64,000 bases of DNA from Cellulomonas sp. JH27-2 (GCF_014837175.1 NZ_JACYFR010000005.1:62001-126000), one strand, 5' to 3'. Shown: positions 9,118 through 17,932, counted from the stretch's first letter. The notes: generated by a model from the letters alone, not told the origin. Made by a program: numbers and translations.

Positions 9118-9714
9118 TCAGGCGGCGCCGGCCGATCCTCGCGAGGAGCGAGGTCCGCGGTGTCGGGAGCCAGCAACGATCGAGCCCACCAGCAGCGCCG
9201 CACCGCCCCCTGCGAGCAGGACGATCAGCGCGAGACCTGCGTCGATCCGTGCACCGCCCGCCCACGCGATGATCCACACGCCGGCTGCCGCGAGCATGAG
9301 GCCCCAGACCGCCGTCCCCACCCGGAGCCGCGTGGAGACCGGGCGCCGCGGCGGGTAGCCAGGTGCTGGGGTCGCGGCAGGGCTCGCGGCTGCGACCGCC
9401 GGATCCTCCGAGGCCTGGCGGTCTGCACCCTTGTCGAGCGAGATGCGAGGAGCGGCGGAAGGGGCAGACCCGGGTTCGGGGCTCGTGCGAGCCGCGGGCG
9501 TCGTCGGGTCGGCGTCGGCGTCAGGCTGCAAGCCGGTCACCGGCCCCGTCCGCGACTCGCTCGCCGGCTCGCTCACGGGTTCGCCGACCGGCTCGCTCGC
9601 GGGGAGGGCCTGCGTGTCGGTCAGGTCCTCGAGCCCGGCGCTCGACGGGTCGAGCTCCGGGCTCCCGGCTGCGTCGGTGCCCTCGGGCTCGGGCTGTGGG
9701 TCGATGCGGTTCAT
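9118..9714 (-). CDS. Hypothetical two-helix membrane protein, PspC operon
   Basis: A 198-residue protein with about 125 residues of acidic, Pro/Ser/Thr-rich low complexity (repeated SEPVGEPVSEPASE) followed by two membrane segments (RVGTAVWGLMLAAAGVWIIAW and LALIVLLAGGGAALLVGSIVA) and a short basic tail. I do not recognise a named family. Its ATG overlaps the stop of the upstream PspC/LiaF-like gene (ATGA), so the two are co-translated and the protein is likely part of the same envelope-stress module. Confidence 0.65.
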   Translation of the reverse strand: MNRIDPQPEPEGTDAAGSPELDPSSAGLEDLTDTQALPASEPVGEPVSEPASESRTGPVTGLQPDADADPTTPAARTSPEPGSAPSAAPRISLDKGADRQASEDPAVAAASPAATPAPGYPPRRPVSTRLRVGTAVWGLMLAAAGVWIIAWAGGARIDAGLALIVLLAGGGAALLVGSIVAGSRHRGPRSSRGSAGAA

Positions 9715-11243
9715 GAGTCCTCCCGGACGATCGTGACGTTGCCGGCCCCGACGCTGAGCTGCAGGTCGAGCTGGGGGTGGCCGGCGGCCGACGCCTCGTC
9801 GGCGAAGGACCGGCTGCGGGTGGAGACGCCGTCCATGCTCTGGGTCGTGTCGCCCACGTCCCAGGTGAGCTGGCCGGCGCGCAGGTGGACGTCGGCCTCG
9901 ACAGCGGTGTCCTTGCCGACGGTGACGGTCAGGTTCCCGGCGCCGAGCGAGACCGGGACCACGAGCGGCGTGCTGGTCATGGGGACGTCGGACAGGTCGA
10001 GGTGGACGTCGCCGAACACCTGGCTCACGCCTTCTGCGGCCTGGTCGCGGGTGGTGGCGGTGAGCGTCGTGTCACCGGCGAACCGCTGCGTGCCGGCGTC
10101 CCAGCGCCAGTCGGAGTCGGCCGACGCGCCGAGCGGCATCGCGACCAGGATCCCGGCGATGGCGAGGAAGCCCAGGACGCCGCTGGAACGCCCGCGCAGG
10201 CCGGACACGAGGATGCCGAGCCCCGCCAGGACCACGCCGATGCCGACGGTCGTGAGGACCACGGGCCCGGTGAACGAGTCGTTCCTGCTCGCGGCGAGCA
10301 GGGCGGCCAGGGCGATGAGCGTGAGGCCGACGACCACGCAGACCGTCGCCGCGCCCGGACCGACGACGCGGGGCTTGTCCCACGACGGGTTCCAGGTCGC
10401 CCGGGGATGGTGCGCGTTCACCGGCCCGGGCTGGTGAGCTGCGGGTCGCTGTGCGGCGCCTGAGGCGTCGGCGGCCGCCGGGTACGTCTGCGCGGGGTAC
10501 GTCTGCGCGGGGTACGTCTGGGTCGGATGAGTCTGGGTCGGATAAGTCTGGGTGGGGCTGGCCTGGGTCGCGTATGGCTGAGTCGGGTACGCCTGGGCCG
10601 CGGACGCCTGAGGGCCGTACGGCTGGGTCGCGCCGGCCTGGTCCGGCGAGGGCGGGGTCGGCGCACCGGGCGCGTAGGGCCGCGCCGGCGCGATGGGGCC
10701 ACCGTTCGAGCGTGCGAGCGGACGCACCGCCAGGACGATGACGACGATCACCGCGACGACGAACGCCGTCCAGGCGATGCCGGTCACGAGCCCGAAAAGC
10801 GCGTGCGCCGGGCCGGGACCCCAGCCCCACCCGACGGTGTGCCCGCCGCGCCCCAGGCCGATGACGACGAACGCCGCGGCGCCCAGCAGGGCGATGTCGA
10901 AGCGGCCGGCGATGACCTCCTCGAGGTGGATGCGACCGTCGCGTCGCTCCGGCAGCAGCATCCAGGCGAGCCCGTACAGGACCAGGCCGAGCCCCCCGAG
11001 CAGCACGGACGCCGCCAGGATGCCGCGCCACACCAGCGGGTCGAGGCCGAACCGGTTGCTCAGGCCGGCGCAGACGCCGCCGATCCAGCGGTCGTCCGCA
11101 CGCTGGATGTCGAGCCGGCGCAGCCCGGCGAACATCCGGTCCGTCACGGACGGCTGGGGCGGGAGCGGTGGCGTCGGACCGGTGGGAGGCACCTCGGCGC
11201 GAGGCGCCGCGCCGAGGTCGTCGTCGGGGCTGTTCGTGTCCAT
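9711..11243 (-). CDS. PspC-domain membrane protein with LiaF-like C-terminus
   Basis: A 510-residue protein. A PspC domain lies near residues 40-105 (RADDRWIGGVCAGLSNRFGLDPLVWRG, then a membrane helix and GLAWMLLPE). Further membrane segments follow, then a low-complexity YPTQ/YPAQ linker near residues 225-255, two or three more helices, and a C-terminal beta-repeat domain (about 390-510) with FGDVHLDLSD and LGAGNLTVTV repeats, as in LiaF/DUF4097-type sensors. PspC proteins respond to envelope stress and LiaF restrains the LiaS kinase in Firmicutes (family knowledge). The divergent neighbours are a PspC histidine kinase and a LuxR-type regulator, so this is probably their membrane-bound modulator (inference). 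Confidence 0.8.
   Translation of the reverse strand: MDTNSPDDDLGAAPRAEVPPTGPTPPLPPQPSVTDRMFAGLRRLDIQRADDRWIGGVCAGLSNRFGLDPLVWRGILAASVLLGGLGLVLYGLAWMLLPERRDGRIHLEEVIAGRFDIALLGAAAFVVIGLGRGGHTVGWGWGPGPAHALFGLVTGIAWTAFVVAVIVVIVLAVRPLARSNGGPIAPARPYAPGAPTPPSPDQAGATQPYGPQASAAQAYPTQPYATQASPTQTYPTQTHPTQTYPAQTYPAQTYPAAADASGAAQRPAAHQPGPVNAHHPRATWNPSWDKPRVVGPGAATVCVVVGLTLIALAALLAASRNDSFTGPVVLTTVGIGVVLAGLGILVSGLRGRSSGVLGFLAIAGILVAMPLGASADSDWRWDAGTQRFAGDTTLTATTRDQAAEGVSQVFGDVHLDLSDVPMTSTPLVVPVSLGAGNLTVTVGKDTAVEADVHLRAGQLTWDVGDTTQSMDGVSTRSRSFADEASAAGHPQLDLQLSVGAGNVTIVREDS
10486..10575 (-). repeat. Coding tandem repeat (YPxQT linker)
   Basis: Tandem units of about 15 bases (for example TACGTCTGCGCGGGG on the plus strand) encode repeated TYPAQ, TYPTQ and THPTQ pentapeptides in the linker of the PspC/LiaF-like protein. 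The near-identical copies imply slippage and a variable length between strains. Confidence 0.7.
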
Positions 11244-11401
11244 GCCTCGATCCTGCTCGCCGCGCGGTCGGGCGGGTATCCGGCGTCACCCTGATCCGCA
11301 CCCTGAGTCGACCCGGAACGAGTGGCCGTAGGCCCCTGATCCTGGTGCGGAACGGGGTGGAACGGCCCCGTCGGCCTGCGCGACGTGTGACGATCGACCC
11401 T

Positions 11402-12772
11402 GTGACTTCCGTCCTCCCCGCCGCCGCCGGTGCGCCCGCCGTGGGCGCTCGGCTCCCGCTGCGCCGTCCCGCGACCGGACGGTGGCTCGCGGGGGTCGCC
11501 GCGGGTCTGGCCGCCCACCTCGCGGTGCCGGTGCTCCTGGTACGGGTGGCGTTCGTGATCCTCGCGCCGGCCGCCGGGATCGGGTTCCTGCTCTACGGCT
11601 TCTGGTGGCTCACGGTCCCGGCCGGCGACCCGCTCCGCGCGGCGCAGGAGGCGCGGCCAGCCGTGCTCGCGCGGCTCGCCCGGCGCCAGCCCGACGACGC
11701 CGCGGACGGTGCTGAGGGCCGCGAGTCGCGACGGTGGCCCGTCACGGACGTCGCCGTCGGTGTCCTGCTCGTCGTCGTCGCCGTCGTGCTGCTGGAGGTG
11801 AGGGCCGGACGGCTGAACCTGCGCTGGGTGCTGCCGTCCCTCGTGCTGCTGGCCGGGCTGGGGCTGGCGTGGAGCCAGCTCGACTCGAAGCACCGGGGCC
11901 GGCTGCGCCGGCGCGCCGGGGGCCGGACGCCCGTGTCGGTCCTGCGCCTGTTCGGCGGGGTCGTCCTCGCCGGGGTCGGTGTCCTGCTGATGGTCGGGCA
12001 GGGCGTGGGGCACGGGGTCGAGGCCGGCACGCTCGTGCAGTCCGTCGTCGCTTCGCTCGCGGTGCTCGCGGGCGTGGCGCTGGTGCTCGCACCCTGGTGG
12101 CTGCGGCTGGTGCGTGAGCTCGGCGACGAGCGCGCGGCGCGGGCGCGGGAGGCGGAACGGGCGGACATCGCCGCCCACCTGCACGACTCCGTGCTCCAGA
12201 CGCTCGCCCTGATCCGCTCGCGCGCGGACGATCCCAGCGAGGTAGCCCGGATGGCGCGCGCGCAGGAACGTGAGCTCCGGGAGTGGTTGTACGACGACCG
12301 ACCCGTCCCTGGTACATCGATCGCCGCAGCACTGCGGGGGATCGTCGCGGAGGTCGAGGACTCGCGCTCGGGCCCCACAGGCGACCCGGTCGCCATCGAG
12401 ACCGTGGTCGTGGGTGACCGTGTCCCGGACGCCGACGCCGAGGCCGTCCTCCAGGCGACGCGTGAGGCGCTGGTCAACGCGGTGGTGCACGGCCGGCCGC
12501 CGGTCTCGCTGTATCTCGAGGCGGGTCCGACGAGCATCGAGGTCTTCGTGCGCGACCACGGGGCCGGCTTCGACCTGGAAGACGTCGGACCGGACCGGTT
12601 CGGCGTCCGGGAGTCGATCATGGGCCGCGTCAGGCGCCGAGGCGGGCAGGCGACGGTGACGTGCCGCCCCGGGCGCGGTACGGAGGTGCACCTGCAGATC
12701 GGGCCAGGTTCCGGTGCTGCTGCGGAGGTGACCGCCGGCGAGGGTCCGCGCGACGAGGCGGACGGACGATGA
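11402..12772 (+). CDS. PspC-domain sensor histidine kinase
   Basis: A 456-residue kinase. The PspC domain is N-terminal (RPATGRWLAGVAAGLAAHLAVPVLLV, helix, YGFWWLTVP), followed by several membrane helices (about residues 115-240), then a HisKA_3-type dimerisation helix with the phospho-acceptor His261 in AAHLHDSVLQTL. The ATPase domain has an N box (EALVNAVVHG) and a G1 box (VRDHGAGFD). Start is placed at GTG 11402; GTG 11387 is an in-frame alternative. It is paired with the downstream LuxR-type regulator, and is divergent from the PspC/LiaF-like gene, a layout like LiaFSR. Confidence 0.88.
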   Translation: MTSVLPAAAGAPAVGARLPLRRPATGRWLAGVAAGLAAHLAVPVLLVRVAFVILAPAAGIGFLLYGFWWLTVPAGDPLRAAQEARPAVLARLARRQPDDAADGAEGRESRRWPVTDVAVGVLLVVVAVVLLEVRAGRLNLRWVLPSLVLLAGLGLAWSQLDSKHRGRLRRRAGGRTPVSVLRLFGGVVLAGVGVLLMVGQGVGHGVEAGTLVQSVVASLAVLAGVALVLAPWWLRLVRELGDERAARAREAERADIAAHLHDSVLQTLALIRSRADDPSEVARMARAQERELREWLYDDRPVPGTSIAAALRGIVAEVEDSRSGPTGDPVAIETVVVGDRVPDADAEAVLQATREALVNAVVHGRPPVSLYLEAGPTSIEVFVRDHGAGFDLEDVGPDRFGVRESIMGRVRRRGGQATVTCRPGRGTEVHLQIGPGSGAAAEVTAGEGPRDEADGR

Positions 12773-12821
12773 CGAGGACGGGCGATGACCGAGGACGGGC
12801 GATGACCGAGGACGGGCGATG
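12764..12821 (+). repeat. 17-base tandem repeat of Shine-Dalgarno plus ATG
   Basis: Three copies of a 16-17 base unit (GACCGAGGACGGGCGAT) join the kinase stop to the regulator start. Each copy holds GAGGA plus ATGA. Starts at 12785 and 12802 encode the mini-peptide MTEDGR whose TGA overlaps the next ATG; only ATG 12819 is in the regulator frame. The kinase TGA likewise overlaps an ATG at 12769. Confidence 0.8.
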
Positions 12822-13481
12822 ACAGAGCAGGCAGCCGTGGACGTGGTGCTCGTCGACGACCACCACCTTTTCCGGACCGGCGTGAAGGCGTCACTCGACG
12901 CGGGGGTGCGGGTGGTCGGCGAGGCCGACACGGTGGATTCCGCCGTCGCGCTGATCCGCGAGCTCCAGCCGCCCGTCGTCCTGCTGGACGTGCACCTGCC
13001 GGGCGGTGACGGTGGCGGCGGGGCCGAGGTCATCCGGTCCTGCGCCGACCTTCTCGCCACCACGCGGTTCCTGGCGCTGTCGGTCTCGGACGCGTCGGAG
13101 GACGTCGTGGCCGTCATCCGCGCGGGTGCGCGCGGGTACGTGACCAAGGCGATCGACGGCGTCGCGCTGTCCGACGGCGTGCGGCGGGTGGCGGGTGGCG
13201 ACGCCGTCTTCTCGCCCCGGCTCGCGGGCTTCGTGCTCGACGCCTTCGGAGCCGCCGCGGGCGACGTCGCGACCGGGGACGACGAGCTCGACCGCCTCTC
13301 CGCGCGCGAGCGTGAGGTCATGCGCCTCATCGCCCGCGGGTACTCCTACCGTGAGGTCGCCGCCGAGCTGTTCATCTCCATCAAGACCGTCGAGACCCAC
13401 GTCTCCGCGGTGCTGCGCAAGCTCCAGCTGTCCAGCCGGCACGAGCTGACCCGCTGGGCCGCGGCGCGGCGCCTGCTGTAG
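12819..13481 (+). CDS. NarL/LuxR-family response regulator
   Basis: A 220-residue regulator: receiver domain with the acidic pocket VLVDDHH and phospho-acceptor Asp57 in VVLLDVHLP, then a GerE-type helix-turn-helix (LSAREREVMRLIARGYSYREVAAELFISIKTVETHV, quoted here as two parts: LSAREREVMRLIARGYS and YREVAAELFISIKTVETHV). ATG 12819 is the only one of three tandem ATGs in frame. It is coupled to the kinase upstream and most likely controls the divergent PspC operon and itself (inference from LiaR-like systems). Confidence 0.9.
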   Translation: MTEQAAVDVVLVDDHHLFRTGVKASLDAGVRVVGEADTVDSAVALIRELQPPVVLLDVHLPGGDGGGGAEVIRSCADLLATTRFLALSVSDASEDVVAVIRAGARGYVTKAIDGVALSDGVRRVAGGDAVFSPRLAGFVLDAFGAAAGDVATGDDELDRLSAREREVMRLIARGYSYREVAAELFISIKTVETHVSAVLRKLQLSSRHELTRWAAARRLL

Positions 13482-13497
13482 TGGTCGTTCGTCCCAC

Positions 13498-13518
13498 GAT
13501 CTGACACGGCGTCAGATC
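13498..13518. promoter_or_regulatory. Perfect palindrome GATCTGAC-N5-GTCAGATC
   Basis: Eight-base perfect arms with a five-base centre, 17 bases after the regulator's stop and seven bases before a TACCCT box (13525-13530) that precedes the next gene. It could be an operator over that promoter or a short terminator; no T tract follows. Confidence 0.45.
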
Positions 13519-13537
13519 GAGGCCTACCCTGGGCCCC

Positions 13538-13885
13538 ATGAAGACGCTCCTGCACATCCTGCTCGTCCTGCACCTGCTCGGCTGGGCCATCGTCCTGGGC
13601 GGCGTGCTCGTCAGCATGCGGCCGCCGAAGCTGCCCAAGGGCGTGCTGCACGGCATCCTCACGGCGCTCGTCACGGGTGTGCTCATGGTCGGGATCGCGG
13701 AGTCGAGCGACACGATCGACGACCCGGACATGGCCAAGATCACCGTGAAGCTGCTGGTCGCGCTCGTCGTCACGGCGCTGGTGATCGTCGGGGTGCGCAA
13801 GCCCGCGAAGGTCACGACCGGGCTGCTCGGCGCGATCGCGGGCCTGACCGCGCTCAACGTCGCCATCGCGGTGCTCTGGCGCTGA
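13538..13885 (+). CDS. Small four-helix membrane protein
   Basis: A 115-residue hydrophobic protein with four predicted membrane segments: LLHILLVLHLLGWAIVLGGV, GILTALVTGVLMVGIA, a segment at ITVKLLVALVVTALVIVGV, and TGLLGAIAGLTALNVAIAV. The opening HILLVLHLLGWAIVLGG resembles families of small haem- or copper-associated membrane proteins, but no ligand residues are convincing and I assign no function. ATG 13538 has TACCCT seven bases upstream and no Shine-Dalgarno, so it is probably leaderless and separate from the two-component operon. Confidence 0.65.
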   Translation: MKTLLHILLVLHLLGWAIVLGGVLVSMRPPKLPKGVLHGILTALVTGVLMVGIAESSDTIDDPDMAKITVKLLVALVVTALVIVGVRKPAKVTTGLLGAIAGLTALNVAIAVLWR

Positions 13886-13997
13886 TCGAGCAACCTGCCA
13901 CAGGTGGCGTCAGCACCGCGAGCGAGGGAGCTGCCGCCGTGGCAGGGTTCGGCTCACAGGCCGCCCGTCCGGGGGGCCGACGCCTGCGGGAGGTGCG

Positions 13998-14477
13998 GTG
14001 ACGACGCTCGACCTGCTCGTCGGCGTCGTCGTGGTCGTGGGGCTGTTCGGGGTCGTCGTCCAGGTGCTGCCCGGCGCGCTGCTGGTGCTCGGCGCCGTCG
14101 TCGTCTGGGGCGTGGTCACCGGCGGTGCGGTCGGCTGGACCGTGCTCGCCGTGGCCGTCGTGGCGACGGGGGTCGCGATGGTGGGCAAGTACGTGCTGGC
14201 GGGCCGACACCTCGCGCGGGGCGGGGTCCCGTCGTCGGCCGTCGTGTGGGGCGGTGTCCTGGGCGTCGTCGGCTTCTTCGTGATCCCCGTCGTCGGGCTC
14301 CCGATCGGGTTCCTGCTCGGCACGTACCTGGCCGAGTGGGTGCGCCTGCGCAGCCCCGGGCCGGCGTGGCGCGCGACGGTCGTGGCCCTGCAGGCCACCG
14401 GGATCACGATCGTGGTCGAGCTCGCGGGGGCGCTGCTGGCCACGGGAGCGTGGCTGACGGGCGTCGCCGTCGCGTGA
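13998..14477 (+). CDS. DUF456 membrane protein
   Basis: A 159-residue protein with membrane segments throughout. The opening VGLFGVVVQVLPGALLVLGAVVVWG and the central GGVLGVVGFFVIPVVGLPIG glycine-rich pattern match the DUF456 family, which is widespread in bacteria and of unknown function. Start GTG 13998 has GGAGGTGCG directly upstream. It sits alone between a small membrane protein and pcrA, in the same direction. Confidence 0.75.
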   Translation: MTTLDLLVGVVVVVGLFGVVVQVLPGALLVLGAVVVWGVVTGGAVGWTVLAVAVVATGVAMVGKYVLAGRHLARGGVPSSAVVWGGVLGVVGFFVIPVVGLPIGFLLGTYLAEWVRLRSPGPAWRATVVALQATGITIVVELAGALLATGAWLTGVAVA

Positions 14478-14570
14478 GCCGATCCGGGTGGACCGGGCTC
14501 GTGTGACCCTCGTCCACAGGCGGCGTCGAAGACCCCGTCTGTCGGTGGTGGCGCCTACCCTGGGAAGGCC

Positions 14571-17258
14571 ATGACGTCGCTCTTCGATCACCTCGCCCTC
14601 CCGCTGCCCGACTCCGCCCGTGGACCTGTCGGCGGAACCGCCTCCGGGGCGGTCCAGCACACCCGTCGCGGGGACCCGTCGGGTCTGCCGCGCGTGATGG
14701 CACCACGCACGGATGGGGCCGACGACGAGGCCGAGACCGAGCTGTCGGACCAGGACAGGCACCGGGCGGCGGACGGCGAACGGCGCCGCGCGGAGGCGGC
14801 GGCTCTGCTCGACGGGCTCAACCCGCAGCAGCGTGACGCGGTCGAGCACCACGGTGGGCCCCTGCTGATCGTCGCCGGCGCCGGCTCGGGCAAGACCCGG
14901 GTGCTCGCGCACCGGATCGCCTACCTGCTCGCGACCGGCCGGGCGCGAGCCGGGCAGATCCTGGCCATCACGTTCACCAACAAGGCCGCCGCTGAGATGC
15001 GTGAGCGCGTCGAGCAGCTGGTGGGCCCGGCCGCCGGGCGCATGTGGGTCTCCACGTTCCACTCGGCCTGCGTGCGGATCCTGCGCCGCGAGGCAGCCAC
15101 GCTGGGCCTGCGATCGAGCTTCTCCATCTACGACGCCGCGGACTCCCAGCGCCTGCTCACGCTCGTCGCGCGCGAGCTCGAGCTCGACCCCAAGAAGTAC
15201 CCGCCCAAGGCGCTCGCTCACAAGATCTCGGCGCTCAAGGACGAGCTCGTCGACCCCGAGGAGTTCGCGCGAACGTCGGGCGGCGGCAGCGCCAACGACT
15301 TCGACGCCGCTCTCGCCCAGGTCTACACGCGCTACCAGGCGCGGCTGCGACAGGCCCACGCGCTCGACTTCGACGACCTCATCATGACCACGGTCCACCT
15401 CCTGCAGGCGTTCCCGCAGGTCGCCGAGCACTACCGGCGGCGGTTCCGGCACGTCCTGGTGGACGAGTACCAGGACACCAACCACGCCCAGTACGTGCTG
15501 GTGCGCGAGCTGGTGGGCAGCGACGTCGTGCGGTCCGATGCCGCCCCCTCGGGTGCGGGTGCCGCGTCGGGCGCCGTTGCAGGAGGCGGAACCGACGACG
15601 TGCCGGCCGCGCACCGCGGTGTGCCGCGCGGGGAGCTGACGGTCGTCGGTGACGCGGACCAGTCCATCTACGCGTTCCGTGGCGCGTCGATCCGCAACAT
15701 CCTCGAGTTCGAGGCCGACTACCCGGACGCGCGCACCATCCTGCTCGAGCAGAACTACCGCTCCACGCAGACCATCCTGTCGGCCGCCAACGCCGTCATC
15801 AGCCGGAACCCGGGCCGCAAGCCCAAGCGGCTGTGGACCGACTCGGGGCAGGGGGCGCAGATCGTCGCCTACGTGGCGGACGACGAGCGCGAGGAAGCCC
15901 GGTTCGTGGTCGAGGAGATCGACCGCCTGGGCGACTCCGACTCCGTGCGACCCGGGGACGTGGCGGTCTTCTACCGCGCCAACGCCCAGTCCCGCGCGAT
16001 CGAGGACGCCCTGGTGCGCGTCGGGCTGCCCTACAAGATCGTCGGCGGCACCCGCTTCTACGAGCGGCGGGAGATCAAGGACGCGGTCGCCTACCTGCGG
16101 GCCGTGGCCAACCCCGACGACGACGTGAACCTGCGTCGCATCCTCAACGTGCCCAAGCGCGGGTTGGGGGAGCGGTCCGAGGCGATGGTCGCGAGCTTCG
16201 CGGAGCGCGAGCGCATCTCGTTCGGCGCAGCGCTCGAGCGCCTCGACGAGGTCCCCGGCCTGGGCACGCGAGCCGTCACCGGGCTGAGCGGCTTCGTCGA
16301 GATGATGTCCGACCTGCGCTCGCTCGCCGAGGACGGCGCCGGCCCCGCCGAGGTGCTGGGCGCGGTGCTCGACCGCTCGGGCTACCTCGCGGAGCTGCGC
16401 GCCAGCGAGGACCCGCAGGACGCCTCGCGGGTGGAGAACCTGGCGGAGCTGCACGCCGTCGCCACCGAGTTCGAGCAGTCCGAGCCCGACGGCGACCTGG
16501 CCGACTTCCTGGAGCGCGTCTCGCTCGTGGCGGACTCGGACCAGATCCCGACGCCCGACGGTGGCGACGAGGACGGGGACGAGGCGGCCGGGTCGAAGCC
16601 CGAGCCCGGTGTCGTCACCCTCATGACGCTGCACACGGCCAAGGGGCTCGAGTTCCCGGTCGTCTTCCTCACGGGCATGGAGGACGGCACGTTCCCGCAC
16701 ATGCGGTCGCTGCAGGACGTCGATCAGCTCGCCGAGGAGCGGCGCCTCGCGTACGTCGGCGTGACCCGTGCGCGCGAGCGGCTGTACGTGTCGCGTGCCG
16801 CGGTGCGGACCGCGTGGGGCGTGCCCAACGAGTTCCCGCCCAGCCGGTTCCTCGACGAGCTGCCCGACGAGCTCGTCGACTGGCGTCGCCGCGAGTCGTC
16901 CACCTCCCAGCTCCGCGGCGGGTGGGGGTCCGGGTTCGGTTCCGGCGGTTCGCGGTCCGGCGGCTACGCGTCTGGTGGTTACGGGGCAGGTGGCTACGGG
17001 TCTGGTCAGCGCAGGACGGAGCGAGAGCAGCGGCCCGCGTTGCCGTCGACGGGCGCGACGTTCGGCTCCGCGACCCCGCGGGCCGCCGGCGACATCCCCG
17101 CGCTGGCGATCGGCGACCGCGTCACCCACGACGCCTACGGCCTGGGCACGGTGATCGCGCTCGAGGGCGCCGGTCCCAACGCGGTGGTCAAGGTCGACTT
17201 CGGCAGCGAGGGGAGCAAGCGGCTGCTGCTGCGGTACTCGCCGGTCACCAAGCTCTGA
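14571..17258 (+). CDS. pcrA: ATP-dependent DNA helicase PcrA/UvrD
   Basis: An SF1A 3'-5' helicase for repair and replication restart. Visible motifs: Q motif LNPQQRDAV, Walker A AGAGSGKT (residues 102-109), motif Ia ITFTNKAAAEM, Walker B VDEYQDTN, motif III VVGDADQSIYAFRGA, motif IV EQNYRS, motif V TLHTAKGLEF and motif VI VGVTRARERL. An insert rich in Ala/Gly/Ser lies between motifs II and III. The tail has a Gly/Ser/Tyr-rich linker (about 785-825) and a C-terminal Tudor-like fold (HDAYGLGTVIALEGAG), which in PcrA binds RNA polymerase. Length 895 is slightly above the norm because of a 70-residue N-terminal extension. TACCCT lies nine bases before ATG 14571. Confidence 0.95.
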   Translation: MTSLFDHLALPLPDSARGPVGGTASGAVQHTRRGDPSGLPRVMAPRTDGADDEAETELSDQDRHRAADGERRRAEAAALLDGLNPQQRDAVEHHGGPLLIVAGAGSGKTRVLAHRIAYLLATGRARAGQILAITFTNKAAAEMRERVEQLVGPAAGRMWVSTFHSACVRILRREAATLGLRSSFSIYDAADSQRLLTLVARELELDPKKYPPKALAHKISALKDELVDPEEFARTSGGGSANDFDAALAQVYTRYQARLRQAHALDFDDLIMTTVHLLQAFPQVAEHYRRRFRHVLVDEYQDTNHAQYVLVRELVGSDVVRSDAAPSGAGAASGAVAGGGTDDVPAAHRGVPRGELTVVGDADQSIYAFRGASIRNILEFEADYPDARTILLEQNYRSTQTILSAANAVISRNPGRKPKRLWTDSGQGAQIVAYVADDEREEARFVVEEIDRLGDSDSVRPGDVAVFYRANAQSRAIEDALVRVGLPYKIVGGTRFYERREIKDAVAYLRAVANPDDDVNLRRILNVPKRGLGERSEAMVASFAERERISFGAALERLDEVPGLGTRAVTGLSGFVEMMSDLRSLAEDGAGPAEVLGAVLDRSGYLAELRASEDPQDASRVENLAELHAVATEFEQSEPDGDLADFLERVSLVADSDQIPTPDGGDEDGDEAAGSKPEPGVVTLMTLHTAKGLEFPVVFLTGMEDGTFPHMRSLQDVDQLAEERRLAYVGVTRARERLYVSRAAVRTAWGVPNEFPPSRFLDELPDELVDWRRRESSTSQLRGGWGSGFGSGGSRSGGYASGGYGAGGYGSGQRRTEREQRPALPSTGATFGSATPRAAGDIPALAIGDRVTHDAYGLGTVIALEGAGPNAVVKVDFGSEGSKRLLLRYSPVTKL

Positions 17259-17265
17259 CCGGTTG

Positions 17266-17286
17266 GTGGGCCGCCCAGCGGCCCAC
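17266..17286. terminator. Bidirectional hairpin between pcrA and Clp_N gene
   Basis: Perfect nine-base arms GTGGGCCGC / GCGGCCCAC with a three-base loop, located between the convergent stops at 17258 and 17291. Confidence 0.75.
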
Positions 17287-17290
17287 GCTC

Positions 17291-17932
17291 TCAGGCAGGA
17301 CGGGCCGCGCGGGCGCGCTCGACGGCGGATGCCGCCCGCGGCGCGGTGACGCCGACGGATGCGAGGGCGGACTGGGCGGGGGAGCCGTCGAGCTGGGCCG
17401 CCGCGACCAGCAGGTGGCCGGCGTCGAGCCGCCGGTCGTGAGCGGCGACGGCCGTGCGCAACGACTGCTCGAGCAGGCGCTTCGCGTCAGGGGAGAACCC
17501 GGGGCGGCGACGCCGTCCGGTGGGCGCGGGGCGTTCGAGCGCGCCCGCCCCGAACGTCTCCTCGACCTGCCGGCGGACCGCCGCCAGGTCGATGCCGATC
17601 CCGGCCAGTGCATCGGCATCGAGCGAGCCGGGGTCCGTCTCCGCTGCATCGAGCGTCCGCGGGTCGACGTCGTGCGTGTCCGTGTCGGACCGCCCGACCT
17701 CGTGCGGGTCCGCGGTGCGTGAGCCGGGCGCGAGCGCGCGGTCGACGGCCGGACGCAGCACGGTATCGGAGACATCGAGCACGGCCAACGCGTCAGCCGC
17801 GACCGTCCGCGGCTCCGCGGCCAGGGCGAGCAGGACGTGGGCCGAGGTGATCTGCGCGTCGCCTCGTCGGCGGGCGATGCCCTGCGCCTGGGTGACGGCG
17901 GCGCGTGCGTCGGCGGCGAATCGTTCGAACAT
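17291..17932 (-). CDS. Clp N-domain protein (adaptor-like, no ATPase)
   Basis: A 213-residue protein made of two Clp_N repeats: the first at residues 1-75 (MFERFAADARAAVTQAQGIAR, ITSAHVLLALA) and the second near 145-205 (FSPDAKRLLEQSLRTAVAAHD, LDAGHLLVAAA), separated by an acidic linker. No AAA+ domain follows. Free Clp N-domain proteins can act as adaptors or decoys for ClpC/ClpA (family knowledge). The ATG overlaps the stop of the upstream HTH gene by one base (TGATG). This HTH/Clp_N pairing recurs in actinobacteria. The linkage to Clp proteolysis is inference. Confidence 0.82.
   Translation of the reverse strand: MFERFAADARAAVTQAQGIARRRGDAQITSAHVLLALAAEPRTVAADALAVLDVSDTVLRPAVDRALAPGSRTADPHEVGRSDTDTHDVDPRTLDAAETDPGSLDADALAGIGIDLAAVRRQVEETFGAGALERPAPTGRRRRPGFSPDAKRLLEQSLRTAVAAHDRRLDAGHLLVAAAQLDGSPAQSALASVGVTAPRAASAVERARAARPA

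Noticed and set aside
13854..17129. A 1091-codon minus-strand frame opposite pcrA
   Set aside because: Shadow of the helicase gene; low-complexity translation, no start signal.
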